39,013 nt of DNA from Streptomyces corynorhini (GTDB lineage Bacteria > Actinomycetota > Actinomycetes > Streptomycetales > Streptomycetaceae). The DNA lies in the NCBI RefSeq assembly GCF_003346515.1, contig NZ_QQNA01000178.1, positions 1 through 39,013 on the forward strand. Direction: 5' to 3'. How positions within the stretch are numbered: the first letter of the stretch is position 1; each line of letters opens with the position of its first letter. Shown piece after piece: positions 1 to 9,831 of this stretch. The translations under genes and the position numbers were made by a program. Under the pieces are notes generated by a model. The model was given only the letters and a program-made list of their open reading frames with translations. It made no database searches and was not told the DNA's origin.

Positions 1-6
1 CGCCGA

Positions 7-43
7 CACCGCCCCGCGACGCCGACACCGTCGCGGGGCGGTG
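7..43. terminator. Stem-loop, probable terminator
   Basis: A perfect 15-bp inverted repeat (7-21 against 29-43) closes a 7-base loop. It lies just downstream of the minus-strand LysR gene and could end that transcript or one entering from the left edge. There is no T-tract, which is common for Streptomyces terminators. Confidence 0.7.
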
Positions 44-116
44 GCTCCCTGAGCCTGGTGGCTTCGGTCCCGGCAGCCACCGCTTCCCGAGCCCGGCCCC
101 GGCCCCGAGCCCGGGG

Positions 117-1058
117 TCAGGCCCCGGGGTCGGGGCCGGGGGAGTGGTGGGGTCCGGCCGGGGTCGGGCGGCTGCCCGGCTGCCTTCCGCCGTCGTTGGC
201 CATGAGCCATTTCGACAGGTCCCGTGTGGCCGCGTCGATCTCGTCATGTGCGTAGTGGTCGGGGTCCCATCCGGCGTACAGGGAGATGATCAGCGGGCGG
301 TCCTGGCTTGTCAGGGCGCGGGCGCGCAGGTCGAACTGCGGGTGGTCGACGACGACGCAGACGCCGTGGCCCGCGGCGGCCAGGGCCTGGGCCATGGACG
401 CGGACTGCGGCTCGAAGGCGGGCCGCAGCGGTGTGCCCTGCTCGTACAGGGCGGTGTCGAGCGCGCGCCGCACGGCGCTGGCCCGGCTGCTGACGATCAC
501 CGGATGGTCGAGCAGGCTCGCCAGGTCCAGGTCGCCGCCCCCCTGTTCCAGCGGGTGCCCGGCAGGCACCTGGGCGCTGATCCGGCGGGCGCCGAGCCGC
601 CGCGTGGCCATGCCGCCCGGCGGCGGGCCGGTCGAGATGCCGATGTCGACATCGCCGGCCCGCAACCGCTCGTACACCTGGTCCGGCTCACAGCTCCGGG
701 CGTCGGTGAAGGGGCCGCCCATCTCGGCGACGAACGGCGCCACGAGGTGCGTGATGGTGGAGTTGGGGCAGGCCACGCGGAACTGCAACGGGCTGCGCCC
801 GGCGACAGCCTGCAGCAGTTCCGTGCCCCGCGCGGCGCGCAGCGTCAGATCCCTGGCGACGGGGACGAAGCGGCGCCCGGCCGCCGTGAGCCGCACCCCC
901 GAGCTGGTCCGTCGGAGCAGCTCCGCGCCCAGCTCGCGTTCGAGGGAGCGCAGTTGCCGGGAGATCGAGGGCTGCGCCACGTGCACGCGTACGGCGGCGG
1001 CCGTCATCGAGCCCGTGTCGACCACCGCCAGGAAGTAGCGCAGTACCCGCAGTTCCAT
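117..1058 (-). CDS. LysR family transcriptional regulator
   Basis: A 313-residue LysR-type regulator. Residues 1-60 form the winged helix-turn-helix, with the typical opening MELRVLRYFLAVVDTGSMTA and a following AQPSISRQL recognition helix. Residues 90-290 look like the periplasmic-binding-protein-like effector domain. The ATG has a good ribosome binding site (GGAGG, 4 bases upstream). The last 25 residues are a Pro/Gly-rich tail outside the usual domain. It is transcribed away from the MFS transporter and amidohydrolase genes, the classic arrangement for a LysR protein that controls its divergent neighbour. The effector cannot be told from sequence; a substrate of the neighbouring amidohydrolase is my guess. 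Confidence 0.93.
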   Translation of the reverse strand: MELRVLRYFLAVVDTGSMTAAAVRVHVAQPSISRQLRSLERELGAELLRRTSSGVRLTAAGRRFVPVARDLTLRAARGTELLQAVAGRSPLQFRVACPNSTITHLVAPFVAEMGGPFTDARSCEPDQVYERLRAGDVDIGISTGPPPGGMATRRLGARRISAQVPAGHPLEQGGGDLDLASLLDHPVIVSSRASAVRRALDTALYEQGTPLRPAFEPQSASMAQALAAAGHGVCVVVDHPQFDLRARALTSQDRPLIISLYAGWDPDHYAHDEIDAATRDLSKWLMANDGGRQPGSRPTPAGPHHSPGPDPGA

Positions 1059-1130
1059 CGTGCCTCCGTCGTATCGCCGCGGTCCGCGCCGTACGGCTCG
1101 CCCCCCACGCGCGTCGCCATGCCTCTGAAG

Positions 1131-1177
1131 TATGGCTGTGCAGCTCAGAAGGTACTGGACCGTATGGCCTGTGAGCT
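1131..1177. promoter_or_regulatory. Direct repeat in LysR/MFS intergenic region, candidate regulator site
   Basis: Two near-identical elements, TATGGCTGTGCAGCT at 1131-1145 and TATGGCCTGTGAGCT at 1163-1177, lie 32 bp apart, about three helical turns, between the divergent LysR and MFS genes. The spacing would place two regulator dimers on one DNA face. No clear -35/-10 pair was recognised. Confidence 0.4.
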
Positions 1178-1311
1178 ACGAAACTGAGGCGGACCGGACA
1201 ACACCGTTCGAACGGGCACCCGCAGCGTCGCGGTCAGCGCAGGCGTTTCGCCGCCTCGCCACCACGCACAGGTCGAATCCGCCGGCACCGCCGCTACCCC
1301 CGGAGTCAGCC

Positions 1312-2655
1312 ATGCCCCGAGCCACATCCACCGCTGGCCGCAAAGCCAGACGTGCCACCACCGCGTCCTTCATCGGGACCGCGGTCGAGTGGTACGACTT
1401 CTACATCTACGGCACCGCCACCGCTCTGGTGTTCGGCAAGCTGTTCTTCCCCACGGCCAGCCCCACCGCCGGCACCCTCGCGGCCTTTGCCACCTTCTGG
1501 GTCGGCTTCCTGGCCCGCCCGGTGGGCGGACTGATCTTCGGCCACATCGGCGACCGGGTCGGACGCAAGAACGTCCTCGTCACCACCCTCGTCCTGATGG
1601 GGACCGCCACCACCCTCATCGGCCTGCTCCCCACCTACGCCACCATCGGCGTCGCCGCGCCCGTCCTGCTCGTCGTGCTCCGCGCCGTCCAGGGCATCGC
1701 GGTCGGCGGCGAATGGGGCGGCGCCGTACTCATGGCCACCGAGAACACCGACGAGAAGCGGCGGGGGCTGGCCGGCATGTGGGTCCAGCAGGGCTCGCCC
1801 GCCGGGGCCGTGCTGGCCTCCCTGGTCTTCATCGCCGTGGGCCACCTGCCCGACGATGCCTTCCTGTCCTGGGGCTGGCGCGTTCCGTTCCTGCTCTCCG
1901 CCGTGCTGGTGGTCATCGGGCTGGTCATCCGGCTGAAGGTCTCCGAGTCCACCGAGTTCGAGGCGGCCAGGAAGCAGCAGGACGCCGCCCCGAAGATCCC
2001 CGTGGTCGAGTTGCTGCGCACCTCCTGGTCGCTGGTCCTGCTCGGCGTGGGCGCCAGCGCGATGGGCATCTCGTCCGCCTACTTCACCAACACCTTCGTG
2101 CTCTCCTGGGCCACGAGCGACCTGGGGGTGCACCGGCAGACCATGCTCGACATCCTGCTCGTCCTCGCCGTCATGCAGTTCCTGTGGCAGCCGGTCGCCG
2201 CGCTGCTGGCCCAGCGCGTGGGGACGGTCCGGCTGATGGCGGGCGCGCTGATCGCCAACATCGTCGTGGCGGTGCCGATGTTCCTGCTGATCGCCACCCG
2301 CGACAGCACGCTGATCGGCGTGGGCCTCGCGCTGGGCGTGTTCACCGGATGCAGCTACTACGCGCTGCTGGCGGGGTTCCTCTCCGAGGCGTTCCCCGTC
2401 AGGGTCCGCTACACGGGTGTCTCCCTCGCCTACCAGCTGTGCAGCACCCTCATCGGCGGCTCCACGCCGCTGGTCGCCCAGTGGCTGCTCACCAGGGGCG
2501 GCGGCCACTGGCCCGTCGTCGGCTACTACATCCTGCTCCTGCTGCTGACCACCGTCAGCGTGCTGGCCCTGGCCCGGCGCCGCTCCCCCTCCGGCGACAC
2601 CGAGGGGGCCGGTACCGGCCCCCGGGAGCCGGAGAGTCTGCCCACCGTCGCTTGA
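1312..2655 (+). CDS. MFS transporter, metabolite:H+ symporter (MHS/ShiA-ProP-like) subfamily
   Basis: A 447-residue membrane transporter with about 12 hydrophobic segments. The N-terminal block TAVEWYDFYIYGTA and the loop 2-3 motif GHIGDRVGRKNVLV are hallmarks of the MHS group, proton symporters for small organic acids, betaines or aromatic acids. The ATG at 1312 is chosen because GGAG precedes it by 7 bases and the protein then begins just before the first helix; an open frame runs back to 1132 but has no family match. It lies 35 bases upstream of the amidohydrolase and is probably co-transcribed with it, so it may import that enzyme's substrate. The substrate is unknown. Confidence 0.92.
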   Translation: MPRATSTAGRKARRATTASFIGTAVEWYDFYIYGTATALVFGKLFFPTASPTAGTLAAFATFWVGFLARPVGGLIFGHIGDRVGRKNVLVTTLVLMGTATTLIGLLPTYATIGVAAPVLLVVLRAVQGIAVGGEWGGAVLMATENTDEKRRGLAGMWVQQGSPAGAVLASLVFIAVGHLPDDAFLSWGWRVPFLLSAVLVVIGLVIRLKVSESTEFEAARKQQDAAPKIPVVELLRTSWSLVLLGVGASAMGISSAYFTNTFVLSWATSDLGVHRQTMLDILLVLAVMQFLWQPVAALLAQRVGTVRLMAGALIANIVVAVPMFLLIATRDSTLIGVGLALGVFTGCSYYALLAGFLSEAFPVRVRYTGVSLAYQLCSTLIGGSTPLVAQWLLTRGGGHWPVVGYYILLLLLTTVSVLALARRRSPSGDTEGAGTGPREPESLPTVA

Positions 2656-2690
2656 GCCGGCCACCCGCACGTACCCCCCGAGGAAACCCC

Positions 2691-4337
2691 ATGCACCTGG
2701 ACGCACTGTTCACCAACGGCCGCTTCACCACGCTCGACGCGGAGCGGCCCGCCGCCCACACCCTCGGGGTCTTCGGGGGGCGCGTCGTCGGCCTCGACGA
2801 GGAGGTCGCCGGGTGCACCGCCGACCTCGTCCACGACCTGGGCGGTGCCCCGGTGGTGCCCGGCTTCAACGACGCCCACCAGCACCTGAGCATGCGCGGC
2901 CGCCGCCTCCTCCAGCTCGACCTGCACGCCCGGACCGCCCCCACCCTCCGGGCCCTCTACGCGGCGGTGCGCGAGCGGGCGGCCCGGCTCGGGCCCGACG
3001 AATGGATCTTCGGCGCGGGCTACGACCAGAACAAGATCGGCGCCCATCCCACGGCCGAGGCCCTGGACGAGGCGGCACAGGGACGTCCCGTGTGGCTGGA
3101 GCATGTCTCCTGCCACATGGGCGTGGCCAACACCGCGGCCTTCGCCCGAGCCGGGTTCACCGGCCGCTGCGGCGTGCCCGACCTCGACGGCGGCCATGTC
3201 GAGCGCGACGCCGACGGCAGGGCGGTGGGCCTGCTCCAGGAGACCGCCCAGCATCTGGTCACCCGGGCCTTCCGGCCCTCTCCCGCGGACTCGATCGTCG
3301 CGGCCATCGCGGCGGGCAACGACCAGGGAGTGTCGGAAGGCATCACCAGCCTCACCGAGCCGGGGATCGCCGCCGCGGAACACGTCGGACACGGCCCGGC
3401 CGACCTGCACGCCTTCCACCGCGCCGTGCGGGAGGGCGTGCTGAGCATCCGCACCACGGTCATGCCGTACATGACCGTCCTGCACGACATGGGGGCGGTC
3501 GGCGACGGCGCCACCTGGTTCGGGCTCGACCTGGGACTGCGCAGCGGCTTCGGCGACGACCGGCTGAAGATCGGAGCCACTAAGATCGCCACGGACGGCT
3601 CCCTGATCGGCCGCTCGGCGCATATGTGCTGCGGCTACCACGACGAGCCCGACAATGTCGGCTTCCTCCAGTTCGACGAGGACTGGCTGCGCCACACGAT
3701 CGGCGAGGCGCACCGGTGCGGCTGGCAGATCGCCGCCCATGCCATCGGCGACGCAGCCATCGACATCGTCCTGGACGCCTTCGAAGCCGCGCAGGCCGCT
3801 CATCCGCGGTGGGACGCGCGCCACCGCATCGAGCACTTCGCGGTCGCCTCCGACCAGCAGGTCCGTCGGCTGGTGGCCAACGGGGTCGTCCCCGTGCCGC
3901 AGGGACGCTTCGTCTCCGAGATCGGCGACGGGATGATCACCGCGCTGGGGCCCCAGCGCGCCGAGCACTGCTACCGCATGCGCAGCCTCCTGGAGGCCGG
4001 AGCCGTCCTCCCCGGCAGCAGTGACGCCCCGGTGGCGCACGGCAGCCCGCTGCTCGGCATCCACGACATGATCAACCGCCGCACCGCCGCGGGCGCCCCG
4101 CTGGCGCCGGCCGAGGCGGTCACCCCCGAACAGGCGCTGTACGCCTACACCGTGGGCTCCGCCTACGCCGAGCACGCCGAGGACCGCAAGGGCCGCCTCT
4201 CCCGGGGCATGCTGGCGGACTTCGCCGTCCTCTCGGACGACCTGCTCTCCGTCGACCCGGGGAGGATCGACACCCTGACCGTCGGCGCCACGGTGATCGG
4301 CGGCCGGGTCGTGCACGACGCCGGAGCCCTCGGCTGA
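2691..4337 (+). CDS. Amidohydrolase family protein (YtcJ-like)
   Basis: A 548-residue metal-dependent hydrolase of the amidohydrolase-3/YtcJ type. Visible signs are the metal-binding HxH at residues 63-65 (FNDAHQHL), a mid-protein lysine in [10 protein letters not shown], later histidines in AAHAIGDAA and RHRIEHF, and an aspartate in [10 protein letters not shown] near residue 445. The ATG at 2691 follows GAGGAAA by 4 bases. The family hydrolyses amide, imide or related C-N bonds; the exact substrate is not predictable. With the adjacent MHS transporter and divergent LysR gene it looks like a small uptake-and-hydrolysis unit. The frame stays open back into the transporter gene, but that part is a GC-rich shadow. 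Confidence 0.92.
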   Translation: MHLDALFTNGRFTTLDAERPAAHTLGVFGGRVVGLDEEVAGCTADLVHDLGGAPVVPGFNDAHQHLSMRGRRLLQLDLHARTAPTLRALYAAVRERAARLGPDEWIFGAGYDQNKIGAHPTAEALDEAAQGRPVWLEHVSCHMGVANTAAFARAGFTGRCGVPDLDGGHVERDADGRAVGLLQETAQHLVTRAFRPSPADSIVAAIAAGNDQGVSEGITSLTEPGIAAAEHVGHGPADLHAFHRAVREGVLSIRTTVMPYMTVLHDMGAVGDGATWFGLDLGLRSGFGDDRLKIGATKIATDGSLIGRSAHMCCGYHDEPDNVGFLQFDEDWLRHTIGEAHRCGWQIAAHAIGDAAIDIVLDAFEAAQAAHPRWDARHRIEHFAVASDQQVRRLVANGVVPVPQGRFVSEIGDGMITALGPQRAEHCYRMRSLLEAGAVLPGSSDAPVAHGSPLLGIHDMINRRTAAGAPLAPAEAVTPEQALYAYTVGSAYAEHAEDRKGRLSRGMLADFAVLSDDLLSVDPGRIDTLTVGATVIGGRVVHDAGALG

Positions 4338-4338
4338 C

Positions 4339-4354
4339 CCGGGGTTTCCCCCGG
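4339..4354 (+). terminator. Short stem-loop after the amidohydrolase gene
   Basis: CCGGGG and CCCCGG pair around a 4-base loop right after the amidohydrolase stop codon. The stem is only 6 bp, so it is a weak terminator candidate that would separate the accessory unit from the S10 operon. Confidence 0.4.
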
Positions 4355-4815
4355 CCGGCCGCGGAGGCGCCACGTGCGGCCGCGCCGAAGATTCGCCGAT
4401 CCTGTCGTGGGGTACGCTTCTGGACCCTGATTGGCCAGGGCCGAGGCGCCTGTGGCACACTGTTCAGGTTGCTCGGTTGAGTGCCAATGCTGCGCGCCTC
4501 CCGCCGGGAGGACCGGAAGCGAGTCCCACAGTACTCGTCGCCCCAACTGCCTTACGGGCAGCGCTGAGGCGGACGTACGGGAATCTTCCGGGAAGTGTCA
4601 GTGGGGTACCGACCAGGCTCCCGGTGGCTGAACGCGTTCGTCGTTTGCGACGTGGCTCGTCCCCGGCTCGCGGACTTGGGCCGCACCCCTGGCAGGGAGA
4701 ATCCTTCGGGAAATTTTCGCGGCAGGGATGCGACACGCCCGACCGCGTGGGTCGGAGAAGAGCCCGGAACTACCGGGTCCCAGAGCGTTACGAGAGACAG
4801 GACTACGAAGTAGCC
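4355..4815 (+). promoter_or_regulatory. Upstream region and leader of the S10 operon
   Basis: These 461 bases contain no convincing gene. A weak promoter candidate is TTGGCC at 4431-4436 with CACACT at 4456-4461, but its 19-base spacer is long. Downstream are several small stem-loops: CTGCC/GGCAG at 4547-4561, CGTCG/CGACG near 4638-4652 and CCCGG/CCGGG at 4763-4777. If transcription starts near 4470, the rpsJ leader would be about 345 bases, long enough for attenuation or autoregulation. Open frames here match no known protein. Confidence 0.4.
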
Positions 4816-5124
4816 ATGGCGGGACAGAAGATCCGCATCCGGCTCAAGGCCTACGACCACGAGGTCATCGACTCCTCGGCGAAGAAGATCGTCGAGACGG
4901 TGACGCGTACTGGTGCGTCGGTCGCGGGCCCGGTGCCGCTGCCCACTGAGAAGAACGTGTACTGCGTCATCAAGTCGCCGCACAAGTACAAGGACTCGCG
5001 CGAGCACTTCGAGATGCGCACGCACAAGCGCCTGATCGACATCCTCGACCCGACGCCCAAGACCGTTGACTCGCTGATGCGCCTGGACCTTCCGGCCGGC
5101 GTTGACATCGAGATCAAGCTCTGA
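4816..5124 (+). CDS. rpsJ: 30S ribosomal protein S10
   Basis: A 102-residue S10, full length for the family. In the 30S head it contacts S3, S9 and S14; as NusE it also joins NusB and NusG in transcription antitermination. The conserved loop block [20 protein letters not shown] is intact. The ATG at 4816 is chosen to match the family N-terminus ([15 protein letters not shown]); the open frame continues upstream without similarity. First gene of the S10 operon, followed 14 bases later by rplC. Confidence 0.98.
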   Translation: MAGQKIRIRLKAYDHEVIDSSAKKIVETVTRTGASVAGPVPLPTEKNVYCVIKSPHKYKDSREHFEMRTHKRLIDILDPTPKTVDSLMRLDLPAGVDIEIKL

Positions 5125-5138
5125 GAGGCGCGGAAGAG

Positions 5139-5783
5139 ATGACTAAGCCGATCAAGGGTGTCCTGGGCGAGAAGCTCGGCATGACCCAGGTCTGGGACGA
5201 GAACAACCGTGTCGTCCCGGTGACCGTGGTGAAGGCCGGGCCCTGTGTCGTTACCCAGGTCCGTACGAATGACAGCGACGGCTACGAGTCGGTCCAGATC
5301 GCCTTCGGCGAGATCGACCCTCGCAAGGTGAACAAGCCCCTCAAGGGTCACTTCGCCAAGGCCGACGTGACCCCGCGCCGCCACCTGGTGGAGCTGCGCA
5401 CCTCCGACGCGAGCGAGTACACGCTCGGCCAGGAGATCACCGCTGCCGCGTTCGAGTCCGGCGTCAAGGTAGACGTCACGGGCAAGAGCAAGGGCAAGGG
5501 CTTCGCCGGTGTCATGAAGCGTCACAACTTCAAGGGACTCGGCGCCGGTCACGGCACCCAGCGCAAGCACCGCTCTCCCGGTTCCATCGGTGGCTGTGCC
5601 ACTCCGGGCCGTGTGTTCAAGGGCCTCCGCATGGCGGGCCGTATGGGCAACGAGCGGGTCACCACCCAGAACCTGACCGTTCACGCCGTTGACGCGGAGA
5701 AGGGCCTGCTCCTGATCAAGGGCGCGGTCCCTGGTCCGAACGGCGGCCTCGTCCTGGTCCGTACCGCGGCCAAGGGGGCCTGA
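5139..5783 (+). CDS. rplC: 50S ribosomal protein L3
   Basis: A 214-residue L3, normal length. It is an early 23S rRNA assembly protein whose long loop reaches toward the peptidyl transferase centre. The loop sequence [15 protein letters not shown] is present, with Gln141 at the position methylated in E. coli L3. The ATG follows a GGAAGAGATG context. It lies 14 bases after rpsJ and 8 before rplD. Confidence 0.98.
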   Translation: MTKPIKGVLGEKLGMTQVWDENNRVVPVTVVKAGPCVVTQVRTNDSDGYESVQIAFGEIDPRKVNKPLKGHFAKADVTPRRHLVELRTSDASEYTLGQEITAAAFESGVKVDVTGKSKGKGFAGVMKRHNFKGLGAGHGTQRKHRSPGSIGGCATPGRVFKGLRMAGRMGNERVTTQNLTVHAVDAEKGLLLIKGAVPGPNGGLVLVRTAAKGA

Positions 5784-5791
5784 GGTAACTG

Positions 5792-6445
5792 ATGAGCACC
5801 GTTGACATCCTTTCGCCGGCAGGCGACAAGGCCGGGACCGTCGAACTCCCCTCGGAGATCTTCGACGCCAAGGTCAGCATTCCGCTGATCCACCAGGTCG
5901 TTGTCGCCCAGCTGGCCGCTGCCCGACAGGGCACGCACAAGACCAAGACCCGCGGCGAAGTCCGTGGCGGTGGCAAGAAGCCGTACCGCCAGAAGGGCAC
6001 CGGCCGCGCCCGTCAGGGCTCGACCCGCGCCCCGCAGTTCGCCGGTGGTGGCGTCGTCCACGGCCCGCAGCCGCGTGACTACTCGCAGCGGACCCCCAAG
6101 AAGATGAAGGCCGCCGCCCTGCGCGGAGCCCTCACCGACCGGGCCCGTCACTCTCGTATCCACGTCGTCTCCGGCCTGGTCGAGGACGCGGTGTCCACGA
6201 AGGCCGCCAAGACCCTGCTGGGCAAGATCAGCGAGCGCAAGAACGTGCTCCTGGTCGTCGAGCGGGCCGACGAGGCCGCGTGGCTGTCCGCCCGCAACCT
6301 GCCCCAGGTGCACATCCTGGCGCCGGGCCAGCTGAACACGTACGACGTGATCGTCTCCGACGACGTGGTCTTCACCAAGGCCGCTTTCGAGTCCTTCGTG
6401 TCTGGCCCCAACAAGGCCGATGACAACGAGGGGAGCGAAGCCTGA
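5792..6445 (+). CDS. rplD: 50S ribosomal protein L4
   Basis: A 217-residue L4. It binds 23S rRNA domain I and sends a basic loop into the exit tunnel; the loop ([21 protein letters not shown], roughly residues 63-83) is intact. Changes there give macrolide resistance in other bacteria, but nothing abnormal is visible here. In E. coli L4 represses its own operon; whether this holds in actinobacteria is unclear. Its stop codon overlaps the rplW start by one base (TGATG). Confidence 0.97.
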   Translation: MSTVDILSPAGDKAGTVELPSEIFDAKVSIPLIHQVVVAQLAAARQGTHKTKTRGEVRGGGKKPYRQKGTGRARQGSTRAPQFAGGGVVHGPQPRDYSQRTPKKMKAAALRGALTDRARHSRIHVVSGLVEDAVSTKAAKTLLGKISERKNVLLVVERADEAAWLSARNLPQVHILAPGQLNTYDVIVSDDVVFTKAAFESFVSGPNKADDNEGSEA

Positions 6446-6765
6446 TGGCCGCCGAGATCACCAGCAAGACCTTCACGGACCCGCGCGACATTCTTGTCAA
6501 GCCCGTGGTCTCCGAGAAGAGCTACGCGCTGCTCGACGAGAACAAGTACACGTTCATCGTGGCGCCCCACGCCAACAAGACCCAGATCAAGCAGGCCGTG
6601 GAAGCGGTCTTCTCGGTCAAGGTCTCCGGGGTCAACACGATCAACCGCCAGGGCAAGCGCAAGCGCACCCGCACCGGTTTCGGCAAGCGCGCCAACACCA
6701 AGCGCGCCATCGTGACCCTTGCCGAGGGCGACCGTATCGACATCTTCGGCGGCCCGACCTCCTGA
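6445..6765 (+). CDS. rplW: 50S ribosomal protein L23
   Basis: A 106-residue L23, normal length. It sits at the exit-tunnel opening and docks trigger factor and signal recognition particle. The typical core [21 protein letters not shown] and the basic [18 protein letters not shown] segment are visible. The ATG shares one base with the rplD stop, indicating translational coupling. Confidence 0.98.
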   Translation: MAAEITSKTFTDPRDILVKPVVSEKSYALLDENKYTFIVAPHANKTQIKQAVEAVFSVKVSGVNTINRQGKRKRTRTGFGKRANTKRAIVTLAEGDRIDIFGGPTS

Positions 6766-6815
6766 CGGAGGTCGAGACGTCCAGGATCCGGATTATTTCC
6801 GAGGACTGAGAGACA

Positions 6816-7652
6816 ATGGGTATCCGCAAGTACAAGCCGACGACCCCGGGCCGTCGTGGCTCCAGCGTCGCCGACTTTGTCGAGATCACGCGGTCCACGC
6901 CGGAGAAGTCGCTGGTCCGCCCGCTGCACAGCAAGGGCGGCCGTAACAACGCCGGTCGTGTGACCGTTCGCCACCAGGGTGGTGGACACAAGCGCGCCTA
7001 CCGCGTGATCGACTTCCGTCGTCACGACAAGGACGGCGTGCCGGCCAAGGTCGCGCACATCGAGTACGACCCCAACCGCACCGCCCGCATCGCGCTGCTG
7101 CACTACGCAGACGGTGAGAAGCGCTACATCATCGCCCCGGCCAAGCTGAACCAGGGCGACCGGGTCGAGAACGGCCCCGGCGCCGACATCAAGCCGGGCA
7201 ACAACCTGCCGCTGCGCAACATCCCGGTGGGTACGACGATCCACGCCATCGAGATGCGTCCCGGTGGCGGAGCGAAGATCTCCCGTTCCGCGGGTGCTTC
7301 GGTCCAGCTGCTCGCGAAGGAGGGCTCCATGGCCACCCTTCGTATGCCGTCCGGCGAGGTCCGGATGGTCGACGTCCGCTGCCGCGCCACGATCGGCGAG
7401 GTCGGCAACGCCGAGCAGTCGAACATCAACTGGGGCAAGGCCGGCCGTATGCGCTGGAAGGGCGTTCGCCCGACCGTCCGCGGTGTCGCGATGAACCCGG
7501 TCGACCACCCGCACGGTGGTGGTGAGGGCAAGACCTCCGGTGGTCGCCACCCGGTCAGCCCGTGGGGTCAGAAGGAGGGTCGTACTCGCTCGCCGAAGAA
7601 GGCAAGCAGCAAGTACATCGTCCGCCGCCGCAAGACGAACAAGAAGCGCTAG
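6816..7652 (+). CDS. rplB: 50S ribosomal protein L2
   Basis: A 278-residue L2, needed for subunit joining and close to the peptidyl transferase centre. The conserved C-terminal block [18 protein letters not shown], which includes the histidine linked to peptidyl transfer in E. coli studies, is intact, and the protein ends in a basic KTNKKR tail. A 50-base gap separates it from rplW. The start matches the family ([15 protein letters not shown]). Confidence 0.98.
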   Translation: MGIRKYKPTTPGRRGSSVADFVEITRSTPEKSLVRPLHSKGGRNNAGRVTVRHQGGGHKRAYRVIDFRRHDKDGVPAKVAHIEYDPNRTARIALLHYADGEKRYIIAPAKLNQGDRVENGPGADIKPGNNLPLRNIPVGTTIHAIEMRPGGGAKISRSAGASVQLLAKEGSMATLRMPSGEVRMVDVRCRATIGEVGNAEQSNINWGKAGRMRWKGVRPTVRGVAMNPVDHPHGGGEGKTSGGRHPVSPWGQKEGRTRSPKKASSKYIVRRRKTNKKR

Positions 7653-7664
7653 GAGCGGGTTTAG

Positions 7665-7946
7665 ATGCCGCGCAGTCTCAAGAAGGGGCCCTTCGTCGAC
7701 GGACACCTCATCAAGAAGGTGGATGTCCAGAACGAAGCAGGCACCAAGAACGTCATCAAGACCTGGTCCCGTCGCTCGATGATCGTCCCGGCCATGCTCG
7801 GCCACACGATCGCGGTGCACAACGGCAAGATCCACGTCCCGGTGTTCGTCACCGAGTCGATGGTCGGCCACAAGCTCGGCGAGTTCTCGCCGACTCGCAC
7901 CTTCCGCGGCCACGTCAAGGACGACCGGAAGTCGAAGCGCCGCTAG
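7665..7946 (+). CDS. rpsS: 30S ribosomal protein S19
   Basis: A 93-residue S19, full length. It forms a complex with S13 in the 30S head and contacts the A-site tRNA region. [12 protein letters not shown] at the N-terminus and [20 protein letters not shown] at the C-terminus are family signatures. It lies 12 bases after rplB. Confidence 0.98.
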   Translation: MPRSLKKGPFVDGHLIKKVDVQNEAGTKNVIKTWSRRSMIVPAMLGHTIAVHNGKIHVPVFVTESMVGHKLGEFSPTRTFRGHVKDDRKSKRR

Positions 7947-7986
7947 CGCGGGGTGACTGACTATGACTTACACCGAAGGGACAACC

Positions 7987-8334
7987 ATGGAAGCCAGGGC
8001 CCAGGCGCGGTACATCCGCGTCACGCCCATGAAGGCCCGCCGCGTGGTGGACCTCATCCGTGGCATGGATGCCACGGAGGCTCAGGCGGTCCTGCGCTTC
8101 GCCCCGCAGGCCGCGAGCGTGACGGTAGGCAAGGTGCTCGACAGCGCCATCGCCAATGCCGCTCACAACTACGACCACACCGACGCCTCTTCGCTGGTCA
8201 TCAGCGAGGCGTACGTGGACGAGGGTCCGACCCTGAAGCGGTTCCGGCCGCGCGCCCAGGGCCGGGCCTACCGGATCCGTAAGCGGACCAGCCACATCAC
8301 CGTGGTCGTCAGCAGCAAGGAAGGAACCCGGTAA
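7987..8334 (+). CDS. rplV: 50S ribosomal protein L22
   Basis: A 115-residue L22. It binds 23S rRNA and lines the exit tunnel with a beta-hairpin. I choose the ATG at 7987 because GAAGGGA lies 5 bases upstream and the protein then begins at the family core ([21 protein letters not shown]). An in-frame ATG at 7963 would add MTYTEGTT and cannot be excluded. The stop overlaps the rpsC start by one base (TAATG). Confidence 0.96.
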   Translation: MEARAQARYIRVTPMKARRVVDLIRGMDATEAQAVLRFAPQAASVTVGKVLDSAIANAAHNYDHTDASSLVISEAYVDEGPTLKRFRPRAQGRAYRIRKRTSHITVVVSSKEGTR

Positions 8335-9182
8335 TGGGCCAGAAGGTTAACCCGCATGGGTTCCGGCTCGGTATCACCACGGACTTCAAGTCCCGCTGGT
8401 ATGCCGACAAGCTGTACAAGGACTACGTCAAGGAAGACGTTGCCATTCGTCGCATGATGACGAAGGGCATGGAGCGGGCCGGCATCTCGAAGGTCGAGAT
8501 CGAGCGCACCCGCGACCGAGTCCGCGTGGACATCCACACCGCGCGTCCGGGCATCGTCATCGGCCGCCGCGGCGCCGAGGCCGACCGTATCCGCGGCGAG
8601 CTGGAGAAGCTGACCGGCAAGCAGGTTCAGCTCAACATCCTTGAGGTCAAGAACCCCGAGGTCGACGCTCAGCTGGTGGCCCAGGCCGTCGCCGAGCAGC
8701 TGTCCTCGCGTGTCTCCTTCCGTCGCGCCATGCGCAAGAGCATGCAGTCGACGATGAAGGCCGGCGCCAAGGGCATCAAGATCCAGTGCGGTGGCCGTCT
8801 CGGCGGCGCCGAGATGTCCCGCTCGGAGTTCTACCGCGAGGGCCGCGTGCCCCTGCACACGCTCCGCGCGAACGTGGACTACGGCTTCTTCGAGGCCAAG
8901 ACGACCTTCGGCCGCATCGGTGTGAAGGTCTGGATCTACAAGGGCGACGTCAAGAACATCGCCGAGGTACGCGCCGAGAACGCCGCGGCCCGCGCCGGCA
9001 ACCGCCCGGCCCGTGGTGGCGGCAACGACCGCCCCGCCGGCCGCGGTGGCCGCGGTGGCGAGCGTGGCGGCCGTGGCCGTAAGCCGCAGCAGAGCGGCGG
9101 AGCCGAGGCCCCCAAGGCCGAGGCCACCGCGGCTCCGGCGGCTGACACGGCGGCGCCTTCTACCGGTGGAACGGAGGTCTGA
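8334..9182 (+). CDS. rpsC: 30S ribosomal protein S3
   Basis: A 282-residue S3. It lines the mRNA entry tunnel. The KH-domain GXXG segment is visible ([17 protein letters not shown]). It is longer than the E. coli protein (233 residues): from about residue 215 it carries a Gly/Arg/Ala-rich tail ([20 protein letters not shown] and onward), an extension seen in actinobacterial S3 and probably disordered. The start overlaps the rplV stop. Confidence 0.98.
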   Translation: MGQKVNPHGFRLGITTDFKSRWYADKLYKDYVKEDVAIRRMMTKGMERAGISKVEIERTRDRVRVDIHTARPGIVIGRRGAEADRIRGELEKLTGKQVQLNILEVKNPEVDAQLVAQAVAEQLSSRVSFRRAMRKSMQSTMKAGAKGIKIQCGGRLGGAEMSRSEFYREGRVPLHTLRANVDYGFFEAKTTFGRIGVKVWIYKGDVKNIAEVRAENAAARAGNRPARGGGNDRPAGRGGRGGERGGRGRKPQQSGGAEAPKAEATAAPAADTAAPSTGGTEV

Positions 9183-9187
9183 CCGAA

Positions 9188-9607
9188 ATGCTGATCCCCC
9201 GTAGGGTCAAGCACCGCAAGCAGCACCACCCGAAGCGCAGCGGTATGTCCAAGGGTGGCACGCAGGTTGCGTTCGGTGAGTACGGCATCCAGGCGCTGAG
9301 CCCGGCGTACGTGACGAACCGTCAGATCGAGGCCGCTCGTATCGCGATGACCCGTCACATCAAGCGTGGCGGCAAGGTCTGGATCAACATCTACCCGGAC
9401 CGTCCGCTCACCAAGAAGCCTGCCGAGACCCGCATGGGTTCCGGTAAGGGCTCCCCCGAGTGGTGGATCGCGAACGTCAAGCCCGGTCGGGTGATGTTCG
9501 AGCTGTCCTACCCGAACGAGAAGATTGCGCGTGAGGCGCTTACCCGCGCTGCTCACAAGCTTCCGATGAAGTGCCGGATCGTTCGGCGCGAGGCAGGTGA
9601 GTCGTGA
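9188..9607 (+). CDS. rplP: 50S ribosomal protein L16
   Basis: A 139-residue L16, normal length. It helps organise the A-site tRNA elbow region of the large subunit. [20 protein letters not shown] is the typical basic N-terminus. It starts 5 bases after rpsC and its stop overlaps the rpmC start (ATGA arrangement), indicating coupled translation. Confidence 0.98.
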   Translation: MLIPRRVKHRKQHHPKRSGMSKGGTQVAFGEYGIQALSPAYVTNRQIEAARIAMTRHIKRGGKVWINIYPDRPLTKKPAETRMGSGKGSPEWWIANVKPGRVMFELSYPNEKIAREALTRAAHKLPMKCRIVRREAGES

Positions 9608-9831
9608 TGGCGGCCGTTACCAAGGCGTCCGAACTGCGCGAGCTGGGCAGCGAGGAGCTTGTCGCCAAGCTCCGCGAGGCCAAGGAAGAGCTGTTCAACC
9701 TCCGCTTCCAGGCGGCGACCGGTCAGCTCGAAAACCACGGGCGGCTGAAGCTCGTCCGTAAGGACATCGCGCGGATCTACACCCTGATGCGTGAGCGCGA
9801 GCTGGGCATCGAGACGGTGGAGAGCGCCTGA
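9607..9831 (+). CDS. rpmC: 50S ribosomal protein L29
   Basis: A 74-residue L29, a helical-hairpin protein at the tunnel exit next to L23. The core [19 protein letters not shown] is characteristic. ATG at 9607 is preferred over GTG at 9604 because it matches the family length. Both ends overlap neighbours: the start with the rplP stop and the stop with the rpsQ start. Confidence 0.97.
   Translation: MAAVTKASELRELGSEELVAKLREAKEELFNLRFQAATGQLENHGRLKLVRKDIARIYTLMRERELGIETVESA

Noticed and set aside
1389..4337. A 982-codon open frame spanning the transporter and amidohydrolase genes
   Set aside because: Only its part from 2691 has family similarity. Upstream it reads the transporter gene in the wrong frame, giving Arg/His/Pro-rich sequence typical of high-GC shadows.
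4431..4631. Upstream peptide gene in the S10 leader (66 codons, several cysteines)
   Set aside because: No ribosome binding site, no recognisable family and no coding-like third-position bias.
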